A stretch of 64,000 nt of DNA from Streptomyces sp. NBC_00582 (lineage in GTDB: Bacteria; Actinomycetota; Actinomycetes; Streptomycetales; Streptomycetaceae), in NCBI RefSeq assembly GCF_036345155.1, contig NZ_CP107772.1:9796001-9860000 (forward strand), in the 5' to 3' direction. A program made the translations under genes and the position numbers. This document shows, in pieces, positions 45,026-53,540 of this stretch; the first letter of the stretch is position 1, and each line of letters opens with the position of its first letter. A model generated the notes under the pieces. The model did not search any database. It was not told where the DNA came from and saw only the letters and a program-made list of their open reading frames with translations.

Positions 45026-45978
45026 GTGTATTGACCCGCAGCGTTGTTCACACGGCTGATCGGTGGCTGACCGCCGAGTGCGGTGTGGCAGCGGTGGTGG
45101 TTGTAGATGTGCAGAAAGTCTGCCAGGGCCGCGGTGCGCTCGCCGTTGTTCGTGTAGGGCTTGAGGTAGGCCCACTCGTCGAGCAGGGTGCGGTTGAAGC
45201 GTTCGACCTTGCCGTTGGTCTGCGGCCGGTAGGCGCGGGTCAGCTTGCCGGCCGCGCCGAGGTCGGCAAGCGCCTGCTGCCAGGCGAAGCTCTTGCGGTA
45301 GGGCCAGGCGTTGTCGGTCAGGACCCGCTCGATGCGGTCGATGCCCGTGGTCTGGAAGAAGGCCGCGGCCCGGCGGAGGAAGTCTGCGCAGGTGGCGGCC
45401 TTCTCGTCCGCGTGGATCTCGCTGTAGGCGAGGCGGCTGTGGTCGTCGACGGCGGAGTGGATGTAGTCGAAGCCCATCCCGCTGCGAGTGGCCCGGCCCG
45501 CTTGACGGCCCAGGACCTTGTGGCCGCCGCCGTCGGGGATGCGGCCGAGTTTCTTGACGTCGACGTGGATGAGTTCGCCGGGCCGGTCGCGTTCGTAGCG
45601 GCGGATGAGCTGTCCGGTGGGCCGGTCCAGGTGCGCAAGCCGGTTGAGGCCGTGGCGGGTGAGGATGCGGTGCACGGTCGAGGGGGGCAGGCCCAGGACC
45701 GGGCCGAGGCGGGCGGGGCCCAGTTTGCGGTCCTGGCGCAGCCGGCACACGCGGGCCTCTACCGCTGCCGCCGTGCGGTGGGGTGTCGTCAGCGGACGGC
45801 TGGGGCGGTCGTGCAGCCCCAGCTCGCCCTCCGCCCGCCAGCGGCGGATCCACTTGTGGGCCGTGGCCCGCGAGATGCCCATTTCCGCCGCGACATGCGC
45901 GACCGGGCGGCCACCGCAGACACGTTCGACGAGCAGCCGCCTGCCGTGAACGGTCAACCGGGCATTACGGTGGGACAC
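45022..45978 (-). CDS. IS481-family transposase
   Basis: A 318-residue DDE transposase. N-terminal HTH pair (HVAAEMGISRATAHKWIRRW; GPVLGLPPSTVHRILTRHGL) and an integrase core with ELIHVDVKKLGRIP (Asp), RVLTDNAWPYRK (Asp) and YRPQTNGKVERFNRTL (Glu). GTG 45978 follows GGAGGT. The protein reads through the left inverted repeat (NNAAGQYT) and terminates at TAG 45022-45024, which belongs to the duplicated CCTAGG target, not to the IS itself. It appears intact and potentially active. Confidence 0.92.
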   Translation of the reverse strand: MSHRNARLTVHGRRLLVERVCGGRPVAHVAAEMGISRATAHKWIRRWRAEGELGLHDRPSRPLTTPHRTAAAVEARVCRLRQDRKLGPARLGPVLGLPPSTVHRILTRHGLNRLAHLDRPTGQLIRRYERDRPGELIHVDVKKLGRIPDGGGHKVLGRQAGRATRSGMGFDYIHSAVDDHSRLAYSEIHADEKAATCADFLRRAAAFFQTTGIDRIERVLTDNAWPYRKSFAWQQALADLGAAGKLTRAYRPQTNGKVERFNRTLLDEWAYLKPYTNNGERTAALADFLHIYNHHRCHTALGGQPPISRVNNAAGQYT

Positions 45979-46079
45979 GAAGACCTCCGTGCGGTGCAGT
46001 CCTAGACAGCTCCACCACACCGGAGGTCTTCGCCATGATCAAGCACCGGCGAGTGTCAACAACGCTTGTGATCAATACA
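45027..46079 (-). mobile_element. IS481-family insertion sequence, complete, inserted in the MITE border
   Basis: A 1053-bp element bounded by imperfect inverted repeats (TGTATTGA..., 22 of 27 positions matching; left end 45027-45053, right end 46053-46079) and a 6-bp direct repeat CCTAGG (45021-45026 and 46080-46085). It carries one transposase gene on the minus strand. The insertion lies in the right-hand CTAG of the 25-bp-inverted-repeat element, so the IS arrived later. The target before insertion would read GGGCCCTAGGACC. Confidence 0.88.
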
Positions 46080-46097
46080 CCTAGGACCGATCGGTGC

Positions 46098-46139
46098 CGT
46101 GCCGGTCACAGCCCCTCGTCGAGGACGGTGACCGGCACG
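46098..46139. terminator. 12-bp stem hairpin beyond the IS right end
   Basis: CGTGCCGGTCAC (46098-46109) pairs perfectly with GTGACCGGCACG (46128-46139) across an 18-nt loop. It lies downstream of the metallo-beta-lactamase-fold gene (minus strand, stop at 46182), so it could terminate that transcript. The minus strand across it reads PVTVLDEGL and stop, perhaps the tail of a lost gene. Confidence 0.5.
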
Positions 46140-46181
46140 GGCGCTGCCTGGCGGACGGTGAACTCGTCGTACCGTCGTTCA

Positions 46182-46973
46182 TCAGGCGCTGATGTGTGCG
46201 GCGGCTCCGGTGGGCAGCCAGTGGAAGCGGTCGCGGATGTCGTGGGGAGCGCGGGCCAGTTGGTGCTCGATGGCGTCGCGGCCCTCGTGGAAGTGGTGCC
46301 AGCCCTCGTAGTGGACGGGGACGGCCGTGCGGGGGCGCAGCAGGCCGCACAGCTCCACGGCCTGGGCGGCGGTCATGGTGTACCGGACGGGGCCGGTGAT
46401 CGGGAAGCGCACGCCGCCGACGTGCAGCAGCGCGGTGCCCACGGTCAGACGCCGCGCCACTTCGCGCACACCGCCGTACAGGACGGTGTCCCCCGAGATC
46501 CAGAGTGCGCCGTGCCGTTGGCCTTCCCAGGTGAGGGCGAACCCGGTGACCTGTCCGGTCAGGGGCCGGGACAGGGGAGGGCCGTGGCGCGCGGGGGTGG
46601 CGGTGACCTCGATGGTGGGGCGTCCCGGGGCGTGCAGATGTGTCACCGTCCAGGGGGTGAGGCCGCGGGCCGGTGAGCCGAGGCGGCGGGCGCCGGCCGG
46701 TGTGGTCAGGACGGTCCGGGCGGTGCGCAGGACGTCGCGCCCGGTGTCGTCGAGGTTGTCGCCGTGGTGGTCGTGGCTGAGCAGAACCGCGTCGATCGGC
46801 GGCAGGTCCGCCGCGGCGAGTGGGGGACCGGCCGTCTTGTGGGACGAGGTGCCCCACCCGAAGGAGTAGCGCTGTCCGGGTGGGTCGAAGGTGGGGTCGG
46901 TCAGAAGCCGCCACCCACCGGTCTCGATGAGCGTGGTGGGACCGCCGATGTGGGTGATGCGCAGGTCGCTCAT
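46182..46973 (-). CDS. Metallo-beta-lactamase-fold hydrolase (UlaG-like)
   Basis: A 263-residue MBL-fold protein: THIGGPTTLIETGGWRLLTD opens the fold, metal motif LLSHDHHGDNLD, WISGDTVLYGGV (Asp) and VPVHYEGWHHF (His). Shape and length match the L-ascorbate-6-phosphate-lactonase-like (UlaG) subgroup; substrates are rarely known. A paralogue with the same plan lies at 56652-57410, at the other end of the hydrolase/LAL island. Confidence 0.9.
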   Translation of the reverse strand: MSDLRITHIGGPTTLIETGGWRLLTDPTFDPPGQRYSFGWGTSSHKTAGPPLAAADLPPIDAVLLSHDHHGDNLDDTGRDVLRTARTVLTTPAGARRLGSPARGLTPWTVTHLHAPGRPTIEVTATPARHGPPLSRPLTGQVTGFALTWEGQRHGALWISGDTVLYGGVREVARRLTVGTALLHVGGVRFPITGPVRYTMTAAQAVELCGLLRPRTAVPVHYEGWHHFHEGRDAIEHQLARAPHDIRDRFHWLPTGAAAHISA

Positions 46974-47063
46974 GCGGTTCCCTCTCCCTTGATTTTTGCG
47001 GAGTCTCCCCGGGGCCGGGACGGAGGCCGCCCGTCCCGGGCCCGGGTGCGTGCCGTGCGGGGG

Positions 47064-47858
47064 TCAGGAGTGGGCGAGGGCCCAGTCCAGGGCATGGTCG
47101 GCGACCTCTTCCCAGCCGTCCTGGGCGGGCATCAGGTGGGAGCGGCTCGGGAACACCCCGACCTCCGTGATCGTGCCTTCCGCCTTGTAGTGCTTGGCGT
47201 TGGACCGCTGCACCTTGGGCGGCATGAGGTGGTCGTGCCGGCCCGAGAGGAACAGCAGCGGGGCCCGGCCCGCGTTGTGGTAGTCCACGTGGGTGTCGGT
47301 GTGGCCGGGGTGGATGTTGGCCAGGGCGCTGCCCCAGAAGATGCTGCCGGAGGCGGGGATGTGGTAGCGCTCGTAGGTGGCGCGGGCCTGGTCCTCGGGG
47401 AAGGTGTTGGTGAAGGCGTAGCGCCACTGGTCGTAGTCGAAGCCGACCGCCCGGTGGCGGTTGGCCGGGTTCCTCAGTACCGGGAAGGCGGAGCGGATTT
47501 GGGACAGGGGGACGACGGCGACGCCTTCGGTGGGTGCCGAGTTGATCGCCACTCCCGCGGCGCCGAAACCGTGGTCCAGCAGGATCTGGGTGTACGCGCC
47601 GCCGGCGGAGTGACCCATCACGATGGGCGGCCGGTCGAGTTCGGTGATGATCTTCTCCAGACTGGAGACGATGGCGGGGACGGTCACGGTCTCGATCGGG
47701 GTGGGGTCGGCGTTGAGGGCCTCGACCTCGACCTCGAACCCGGGATAGGCCGGGGCGAGGACGCGAAAGCCCTTGTTCTCGTAGTGGGTGATCCAGTTCT
47801 CCCAGGAGCGCGGCGTCACCCAGAAGCCGTGGACCAGGACGATGGTGTCGGGTTTCAT
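47064..47858 (-). CDS. Alpha/beta hydrolase
   Basis: A 264-residue alpha/beta-hydrolase: oxyanion HGFW (DTIVLVHGFWVTPRSW), nucleophile elbow VMGHSAGGAYTQ (Ser), acid FLSGRHDHLMPP (Asp) and a C-terminal SRSHLMPAQDGWEE (His). No signal peptide. It overlaps the secreted paralogue upstream by 4 bp, so a pair of related esterases is co-translated. Substrate unknown. Confidence 0.9.
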   Translation of the reverse strand: MKPDTIVLVHGFWVTPRSWENWITHYENKGFRVLAPAYPGFEVEVEALNADPTPIETVTVPAIVSSLEKIITELDRPPIVMGHSAGGAYTQILLDHGFGAAGVAINSAPTEGVAVVPLSQIRSAFPVLRNPANRHRAVGFDYDQWRYAFTNTFPEDQARATYERYHIPASGSIFWGSALANIHPGHTDTHVDYHNAGRAPLLFLSGRHDHLMPPKVQRSNAKHYKAEGTITEVGVFPSRSHLMPAQDGWEEVADHALDWALAHS

Positions 47859-48709
47859 CGGTGTACTCCTCGGCGAGTGGCCTGGTCGGCGGAGTGGATC
47901 TGGCGGACCACGACGTCCGGGTGGGACATCATCACGACGTGGGAGGAGCCCCTGACCTCCACGGTCCGGCTGTGGGCGCGCTCGGCCATGTAGCGCTGGA
48001 CGGCCGCCGGGATGACGTTGTCCGCGGTGGGGATGACGTACCAGGACGGCAGGCTCTTCCAGGCCGGCGCCCCGCTGGCGCCCGCCAGTCCGCCCACGCT
48101 GCCGGGGCGTTGGGCCGCGGCCATCAGCCGGGTCTGCGAGGCCGGCAGGTCGGCGGCGAACACCTCGCGGAACGTGGCCGGGTCGATGTAGCCGTCCGAC
48201 CCGGTGCTGCCGTCCGGCAGCGGGACATCGCGGGTGACCAGAGCGGTCGGCAGCCTGCTGCCGGGGAACTTCTGCGCCAGTTGCAGGGCGCTCTCGCCCT
48301 GGTCGGGCGCGAAGGCCGCGACGTACACCAATGCCCTGACCCGGGCGTTGCCGCGGGCGGCGTTCGTGATGACCTCGCCGCCGTAGGAGTGGCCGACGAG
48401 GATGATCGGACCGTCGATGGAGTCGAGGACGCTGGAGACGTACGCCGTGTCGCCGCTCAGGTCGCGCAGCGGGTTGGCGGGAGCGATGACCGGGTAGCCG
48501 GCCTTCTGCAGGGCGGCGATGGTCCGGTACCAGCCCGACGCGTCGGCGAAGACGCCGTGGACGAGGACGACGGTGGGTTTGGGGCCGTCCCCGTGCGCGG
48601 CATGGGCGGAGACGGGAGGTGCGGCGCTGCCCACCCCGGCCACGAGGGCGGCGGCGAACAGGGAGGCGCTGACGGTGCGGCGGCGAGGCCGCCGGAGGCT
48701 GAAGGGCAT
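47855..48709 (-). CDS. Secreted alpha/beta hydrolase
   Basis: A 284-residue exported hydrolase. The signal peptide has an Arg-rich N-region (SLRRPRRRTVSASLFAAALV) and a cleavage site near SAHAAHG; the RR pairs make Tat export possible. The hydrolase core has VVLVHGVFADASGW, nucleophile LVGHSYGGEV (Ser), and the His near SSHVVMMSHPD. ATG 48709 follows AGGAG. Close relatives are annotated as esterases/EstC-like hydrolases. It is coupled by a 4-bp overlap to the cytosolic hydrolase. Confidence 0.9.
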   Translation of the reverse strand: MPFSLRRPRRRTVSASLFAAALVAGVGSAAPPVSAHAAHGDGPKPTVVLVHGVFADASGWYRTIAALQKAGYPVIAPANPLRDLSGDTAYVSSVLDSIDGPIILVGHSYGGEVITNAARGNARVRALVYVAAFAPDQGESALQLAQKFPGSRLPTALVTRDVPLPDGSTGSDGYIDPATFREVFAADLPASQTRLMAAAQRPGSVGGLAGASGAPAWKSLPSWYVIPTADNVIPAAVQRYMAERAHSRTVEVRGSSHVVMMSHPDVVVRQIHSADQATRRGVHR

Positions 48710-48786
48710 CTCATGGCTCCTGTGCTCGGGCGTCCGGCGAGGCGTCGCCGCCGGAGACATGAACGTGAAGTCGGCAGTCGATGTCG

Positions 48787-49611
48787 TCAGGTGTTGAGGA
48801 ACTCCAGCAGATCGGCGCCGAGTTGCTCCTTGTGGGTGTCCGTGATGCCGTGTGGTGCGCCGGGGTAGACCTTGAGCGTCGCGTTCTTGATCCGCTCGGC
48901 CGACGCCTTGCCGCCGACCTCGAAGGGGACGACCTGGTCGTCGTCGCCGTGGATGACGAGGGTCGGCACGTCGATCGCGTCCAGATCGGCGCGGAAGTCG
49001 GTGGCGGAGAAGGCGGCGATGCACTCGTAGGCGTTGCGGTGCCCGGCCTGCAGGCCCTGACGCCAGAAGGCGTCCCGGGTGCCCTGGGAGACGTCGGCGC
49101 CCGGCCGGTTGTCGCCGAAGAACGGCCCGTCGGCCAGATCGCGGTAGAGCTGCGAGCGGTCGGCCAGTGATCCGGCACGGATCTCGTCGAAGACCTCGAC
49201 GGGAACGCCGCCGGGGTTGTCGTCGGTCTTGAGCATGAACGGCGGTACGGCGGAGACGAGGACGACCTGGGCGATACGTGACGTACCGTGGCGGCCGATG
49301 TAGCGGGCGACCTCGCCACCGCCCGTGGAGAAGCCGACGAGCGTGACGTCACGCAGGTCGAGGTGGTCGATCAGGGTGGCGAGGTCGTCGGCGTAGGTGT
49401 CCATCTCGTTGCCGTTCCACGTCTGGGTGGAGCGGCCGTGCCCGCGCCGGTCGTGCGCGACGACCCGGTATCCGTTCTCGGCCAGGAACAGCTGCTGGGC
49501 CTCCCAGCTGTCGGAGTTCAGCGGCCAGCCGTGGCTGAGGACGACGGGGCGGCCGACGCCCCAGTCCTTGTAGAAGATCTCCGTGCCGTCGGCGGTGGTG
49601 ACGGTGCCCAT
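48787..49611 (-). CDS. Non-heme chloroperoxidase-type alpha/beta hydrolase
   Basis: A 274-residue cofactor-free haloperoxidase/perhydrolase. Catalytic triad: S95 in [13 protein letters not shown], Asp in [11 protein letters not shown], His in [32 protein letters not shown] is a hallmark of this branch, and most members are esterases in vivo. An 23-bp motif shared with the two LAL/hydrolase divergent regions lies 75-97 bp upstream (49686-49708), suggesting common control. Confidence 0.92.
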   Translation of the reverse strand: MGTVTTADGTEIFYKDWGVGRPVVLSHGWPLNSDSWEAQQLFLAENGYRVVAHDRRGHGRSTQTWNGNEMDTYADDLATLIDHLDLRDVTLVGFSTGGGEVARYIGRHGTSRIAQVVLVSAVPPFMLKTDDNPGGVPVEVFDEIRAGSLADRSQLYRDLADGPFFGDNRPGADVSQGTRDAFWRQGLQAGHRNAYECIAAFSATDFRADLDAIDVPTLVIHGDDDQVVPFEVGGKASAERIKNATLKVYPGAPHGITDTHKEQLGADLLEFLNT

Positions 49612-49685
49612 CGTGCGTCCCTTCGTCGGGGTTCGGGAGAGCGCGGTGCGGTGCCTTTACGAAGCTAGGTCGCCGGGCAGGGCTC

Positions 49686-49708
49686 GCCATCCGTCAGGTG
49701 ACTGCATG
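49686..49708 (-). promoter_or_regulatory. Shared LAL/hydrolase motif, copy A
   Basis: Read on the minus strand it is ATGCAGTCACCTGACGGATG followed by GC, upstream of the chloroperoxidase-type gene. It aligns with copies at 52531-52552 and 56487-56508; the core GTCA-N2-TGAC is a short dyad. Confidence 0.5.
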
Positions 49709-49745
49709 TCCCCGGCCGAAGTGGCGTGGCAGGGTGCCGCCCGCC

Positions 49746-52505
49746 TCACGCGCTGTCGTCGAGGGCCCCGAGGGCGTCGCGCAGAGCCGAGCGAGAGGTG
49801 ATGCCGAGCTTGGGGAAGACGCGGTAGAGGTGAGCGCTGACCGTGCGCGGCGACAGGTACAGCCGCTCGCCGATCTCCTTGTTGCTCAGGCCCGAGGCGG
49901 CCAGTCGGGCCACTTCGAGTTGCTGCGCGGTCAGAGCGCCCGAGCCGGGATCCGCCGACCGGCCCGGGACCACCTCGGGCGTGACGGCCACACCTGCGGC
50001 GCGCAGTTCCTGCTCGGCTCGGCGGCGCCAGGCCGTCGCACCCATGCGGCCGAAGATCTCGGCGGCGCGGCGCAGTTCGGGGCGCGCGTCGCCGGGGCGG
50101 TGCCGACGCCGGTGGAGCTCGCCCAGGACCAGCCGCACCCGGGCGTGGTCGAAGGGCCACTGCTCCACGCGCGGCAGGGCGAGCGCTGCCTTCAGCAGGG
50201 GCACCGCCTCCTCGTCGGACGCCGCGAGGGCGCGGGCGGTGAGGATCTGCAGGCGCAGCCGAGGGGTGAGGTCGGCGAGCCCGGCCCGGTCGGCGGCGGC
50301 GATGTGGGCACGGGCCTCCTGGGTCCGCCCGGTGCGCAGGGCGGCGTCGACCAGATCCAGGACCAGCCACGGGGCGTAGGCCGTGTGGGGCGCGAGGGTG
50401 CCCGGCGGGCCGACCCTGACGCACTGCGCGTAGGCGGTCTCGTTGTCGCCCTCTGACAGCGCGGCGAGTGCCAGGTTCCGCGCCGACATCGTCAGATGGA
50501 GGGTGCTGCCGCGGGGCGCGGCCCACTGCTCGATGGTCCTGCTGTACTCGCGGACGCTGTCGACGTCGCCGCGGCCGGCGGCGAGCCAGCCCAGGCTGCA
50601 GCGCAGGTCGTGGGCGAGTAATTGCAGGTCGTGGCGGATGCACAGGTCGAGCCCGGCGGAGGCGGCGGCCTCGGCTGCCTCCCACTCGCCGGACAGGAAG
50701 TGGTCGTGCGCGGCGAACCAGTGACCGCCGGCGGCGTGGGTCACGGCTCCGCCACCGCTCTCCTGCCTGATCAGGTCCCGGAAATGGGGGCGGTAGTCGT
50801 GCAGCAGGTCCAGCCAGGCCGCCGCCCGGCACAGCTCCGCCACCCGGCCCGGCATCACGTCGACCGGCAGGGAGTCGAAGGCCTCCCGCAGGCGGGGCGC
50901 CATGTCGTGGCCGGTGCGGGGGAGGTCGCCCAGGACGTCGTGCAGCAGGTGGACCTGGTGGCTCAGCCGGTCGCCGCGGTCGGCGAGGACCTCCCGCAGC
51001 TCCGCCCACTCGGCGGGGTCCTGGGCGTAGGACGCCGCCACGATGCGGGCCAGGACGGTTCGCTCCAGGGCCACGCCCGCACCGGGGGCCGCGTCGAGGG
51101 CGACGGCGCGGGCCAGGAGTCGGCGGGCGGCGACCAGATCTCCGTCTCGCAGCAGCAGGATCCGCGCCCTCGTGGTGAGGCCGTGCCCCGAGCGGCCTGG
51201 ATCGCCGAGGTGCTCGCGGGCCTCGTCGAGGAGCTTCTGGGCGAGCCCGAGCTGGCCGGCCTCACTCGCCAGCTCGGCTGCCTGCTGAAGACGCCGGGCG
51301 GCTTCCGACGGGGCCGGGCTGAGGGCCGCCGCGCGCCGCCAGGCGGTGACGGCCAGTCCGGTGCCGCCGCGCATGCCGACCGAGCGGGCGGCCTGCTCGA
51401 TCTCGGCGGCGACCTCCTCGCTCGGCTCCACCGCGGCCGCGGCCAGATGCCAGACGCGGCGTTCGGGATCCGTCCGGTACTGCTCGGCCAACGTGGCGTG
51501 TGCGGCGCGGAGTTCGTCGGGGGAGGCGGTCTTGATGATGGCAGAGCGGACGAGGGGGTGACGGAAGCGCACACCGGAGGGCGTGGAGTCACGGGTGACG
51601 AGACCGATCCGCTCGACCTCGCGGACGTCGAGCGGCGAGAGGGCGGTCGGCCGGGCGGGGCTCGCACGGTGCTCGACCCGGTCGCCGTCCAGGGCCGTCA
51701 GCAGCAGGACCGTGCGCAGCTCGGTCGGCAGCGACAGCACCCGGCCGGCGTATCCCGACTCCAGCCGGGTGCGCAGCGGTGCTCCGTCGGGCAGCATCTC
51801 CTGTTGCGTGGCGGCGTCGGTGCCCAGGTCTCCGGGGAGCTCGGCCAGCGCCAGCGGATTGCCCGCGGCCTCCCGCAGCACCCTTCGGCGCACCGGCTCG
51901 GGGAGTTCGGGGTGCAGCAGGTCCAGGAGTTCCTCGGCGGCCGGTTCGTCGAGCGGTTCCACCTCCAGCATCCGGATGCCGGGTGTCACTCGCTCGGTGG
52001 CGGTCAGCGGGCGCCTGGCGAACACCGCCCGGATGTCGTACGGCTCCAGTCGCAGAAGCAGGAACATCATCACCTCGCGCGTGGGGATGTCCACCCAGTG
52101 CGCGTCCTCCACCGCGATGAGTACGGGGCCGTCCTCGGCGACGGCGGCCAGCACCGCGACGGTGGCCACCGAGATCGCCAGCCGGTCCGGTGGGGGGCCG
52201 TCCCGCAGTCCCAGTACGCGCCGCAGCACGTCCCGGTGGAAGGGGTCGACGCGGTCCAAGTACTTCATGACGGGTGCGAACAGTTGGTGCAGCCCGGCGA
52301 AGGCGAGTTGCGCCTCGCTCTCGTACCCCGACCCGCCGAGTACGCGCATTCCCCGCTCCCTGGCGTATCCGACGCATGCCTGGAGGAGGACGGTCTTGCC
52401 GACTCCGGGATCCCCGTGCAGCACGAGATTGGGCGGTGTGCCGGGGGCGCGGTCGACCGTGTCCCGCAGTGCGGTCAGCTCCATGGCGCGTCCGATTATG
52501 TCCAC
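49746..52505 (-). CDS. LAL-type LuxR transcriptional regulator (large ATP-binding)
   Basis: A 919-residue regulator: N-terminal AAA-like ATPase with Walker A GDPGVGKT (31-38) and Walker B VLIAVEDAHWVD, a long helical TPR-like middle, and a C-terminal LuxR HTH (LTAQQLEVARLAASGLSNKE; IGERLYLSPRTVSAHLYRVF). Start GTG 52505. It is divergent from the alpha/beta hydrolase at 52601, with a shared motif 26-47 bp upstream of its own start. LAL regulators activate nearby metabolic genes in response to small molecules. Confidence 0.92.
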   Translation of the reverse strand: MDIIGRAMELTALRDTVDRAPGTPPNLVLHGDPGVGKTVLLQACVGYARERGMRVLGGSGYESEAQLAFAGLHQLFAPVMKYLDRVDPFHRDVLRRVLGLRDGPPPDRLAISVATVAVLAAVAEDGPVLIAVEDAHWVDIPTREVMMFLLLRLEPYDIRAVFARRPLTATERVTPGIRMLEVEPLDEPAAEELLDLLHPELPEPVRRRVLREAAGNPLALAELPGDLGTDAATQQEMLPDGAPLRTRLESGYAGRVLSLPTELRTVLLLTALDGDRVEHRASPARPTALSPLDVREVERIGLVTRDSTPSGVRFRHPLVRSAIIKTASPDELRAAHATLAEQYRTDPERRVWHLAAAAVEPSEEVAAEIEQAARSVGMRGGTGLAVTAWRRAAALSPAPSEAARRLQQAAELASEAGQLGLAQKLLDEAREHLGDPGRSGHGLTTRARILLLRDGDLVAARRLLARAVALDAAPGAGVALERTVLARIVAASYAQDPAEWAELREVLADRGDRLSHQVHLLHDVLGDLPRTGHDMAPRLREAFDSLPVDVMPGRVAELCRAAAWLDLLHDYRPHFRDLIRQESGGGAVTHAAGGHWFAAHDHFLSGEWEAAEAAASAGLDLCIRHDLQLLAHDLRCSLGWLAAGRGDVDSVREYSRTIEQWAAPRGSTLHLTMSARNLALAALSEGDNETAYAQCVRVGPPGTLAPHTAYAPWLVLDLVDAALRTGRTQEARAHIAAADRAGLADLTPRLRLQILTARALAASDEEAVPLLKAALALPRVEQWPFDHARVRLVLGELHRRRHRPGDARPELRRAAEIFGRMGATAWRRRAEQELRAAGVAVTPEVVPGRSADPGSGALTAQQLEVARLAASGLSNKEIGERLYLSPRTVSAHLYRVFPKLGITSRSALRDALGALDDSA

Positions 52506-52530
52506 ATCAATCCCGTTCTGGAAGGGTGAG

Positions 52531-52552
52531 GTGCAGTCATCTGACCGATGGC
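52531..52552 (+). promoter_or_regulatory. Shared LAL/hydrolase motif, copy B
   Basis: GTGCAGTCATCTGACCGATG followed by GC, in the 95-bp region between the LAL gene and the divergent hydrolase. It contains the dyad GTCA-TC-TGAC and lies 49 bp before the hydrolase start. Confidence 0.55.
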
Positions 52553-52600
52553 CCGGGCCGACCTGGGTCCGACACTGGAGGCGGCAGCGAAGGAGTGACC

Positions 52601-53401
52601 GTGCCGCGACTCATGGTGGGAAGGGAGAACGGGACCGAACTGAGCCTCTACTACGAGGACTTCGGCACCGGAGATCCCGTGGTGCTCGTCCCCGGCTGGC
52701 CGTTCACCCAGGTCTTCTGGGAAGCACAGGTGCACGCCCTCACCGCGGCCGGGCACCGGGTCGTCACCTATGACCGGCGCGGGTTCGGCCGCTCCACGCG
52801 GGCGTGGACGGGGTACGACTACGACACCCTGGCCGGCGACCTTCACCGGCTGGTGGAGCACCTCGGCCTCGCGACGATGTCGCTGGTCGGCTTCTCCTCG
52901 GGGTGCGGCGAGGTGACACGCTATGCCGCGGCCCACGGCGCCGACCGCGTCCACAGGCTGGTGCTGGCCGGCCCGATCCTCGTCGGAGCGGGCGACGAGC
53001 TGGTGGCCGACCTGCTCGCCGCCTCCCGCCGACACCGCATCCCCATGCTCGACGACGTGCTGACCAGGTTCTTCTCGGTGGACGGCGCCTGCGTGCTGGA
53101 CGAACCGACTCGCCTGCACCATCTGCAGCTGGCCGCGTCCGCCTCCCCCAAGGGCACCGCCGACTCGGTCGAGGCCTGGCCGACCGCGAACCGGCAGCCG
53201 GAGCTGGCCCGGATCGACGTACCGACGCTGATCATCCATGGCGAGCGTGATGCCTTCATGCCGTACCAGGTGAGCGGAGCACCCGTGGCCCGTGCCGTGC
53301 CGGACAGCAGGACGACGATCGTCCCCGGTGCCCCGCACGGGGTGCCGCTCACCCATCCCGACCAGTGGAACAAGGCCGTCCTCGCGTTCCTGGCGGCATG
53401 A
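52601..53401 (+). CDS. Alpha/beta hydrolase (chloroperoxidase-like)
   Basis: A 266-residue hydrolase from GTG 52601 with AAGGAG 7 bp upstream. Nucleophile S99 in LVGFSSGCGEVTRYA, acid in IIHGERDAFMPYQ, His in VPGAPHGVPLTHP. It resembles the protein at 48787-49611 in plan and wording of motifs, so the two are paralogues. It is divergent from the LAL regulator, the expected controller. Confidence 0.92.
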   Translation: MPRLMVGRENGTELSLYYEDFGTGDPVVLVPGWPFTQVFWEAQVHALTAAGHRVVTYDRRGFGRSTRAWTGYDYDTLAGDLHRLVEHLGLATMSLVGFSSGCGEVTRYAAAHGADRVHRLVLAGPILVGAGDELVADLLAASRRHRIPMLDDVLTRFFSVDGACVLDEPTRLHHLQLAASASPKGTADSVEAWPTANRQPELARIDVPTLIIHGERDAFMPYQVSGAPVARAVPDSRTTIVPGAPHGVPLTHPDQWNKAVLAFLAA

Positions 53402-53540
53402 GAGCCGGCCTTCCGACCGCGGACCACTGCGACCGGCACGCATCTCCCCACCCCCCTGTGAGCTTCTCGCCATCGTCCAGTGGTGCGTCGGCCGGTACTT
53501 AGGTCGTTTGACTGGGCATCCGCCGTGGCGCCGGGGCGCG

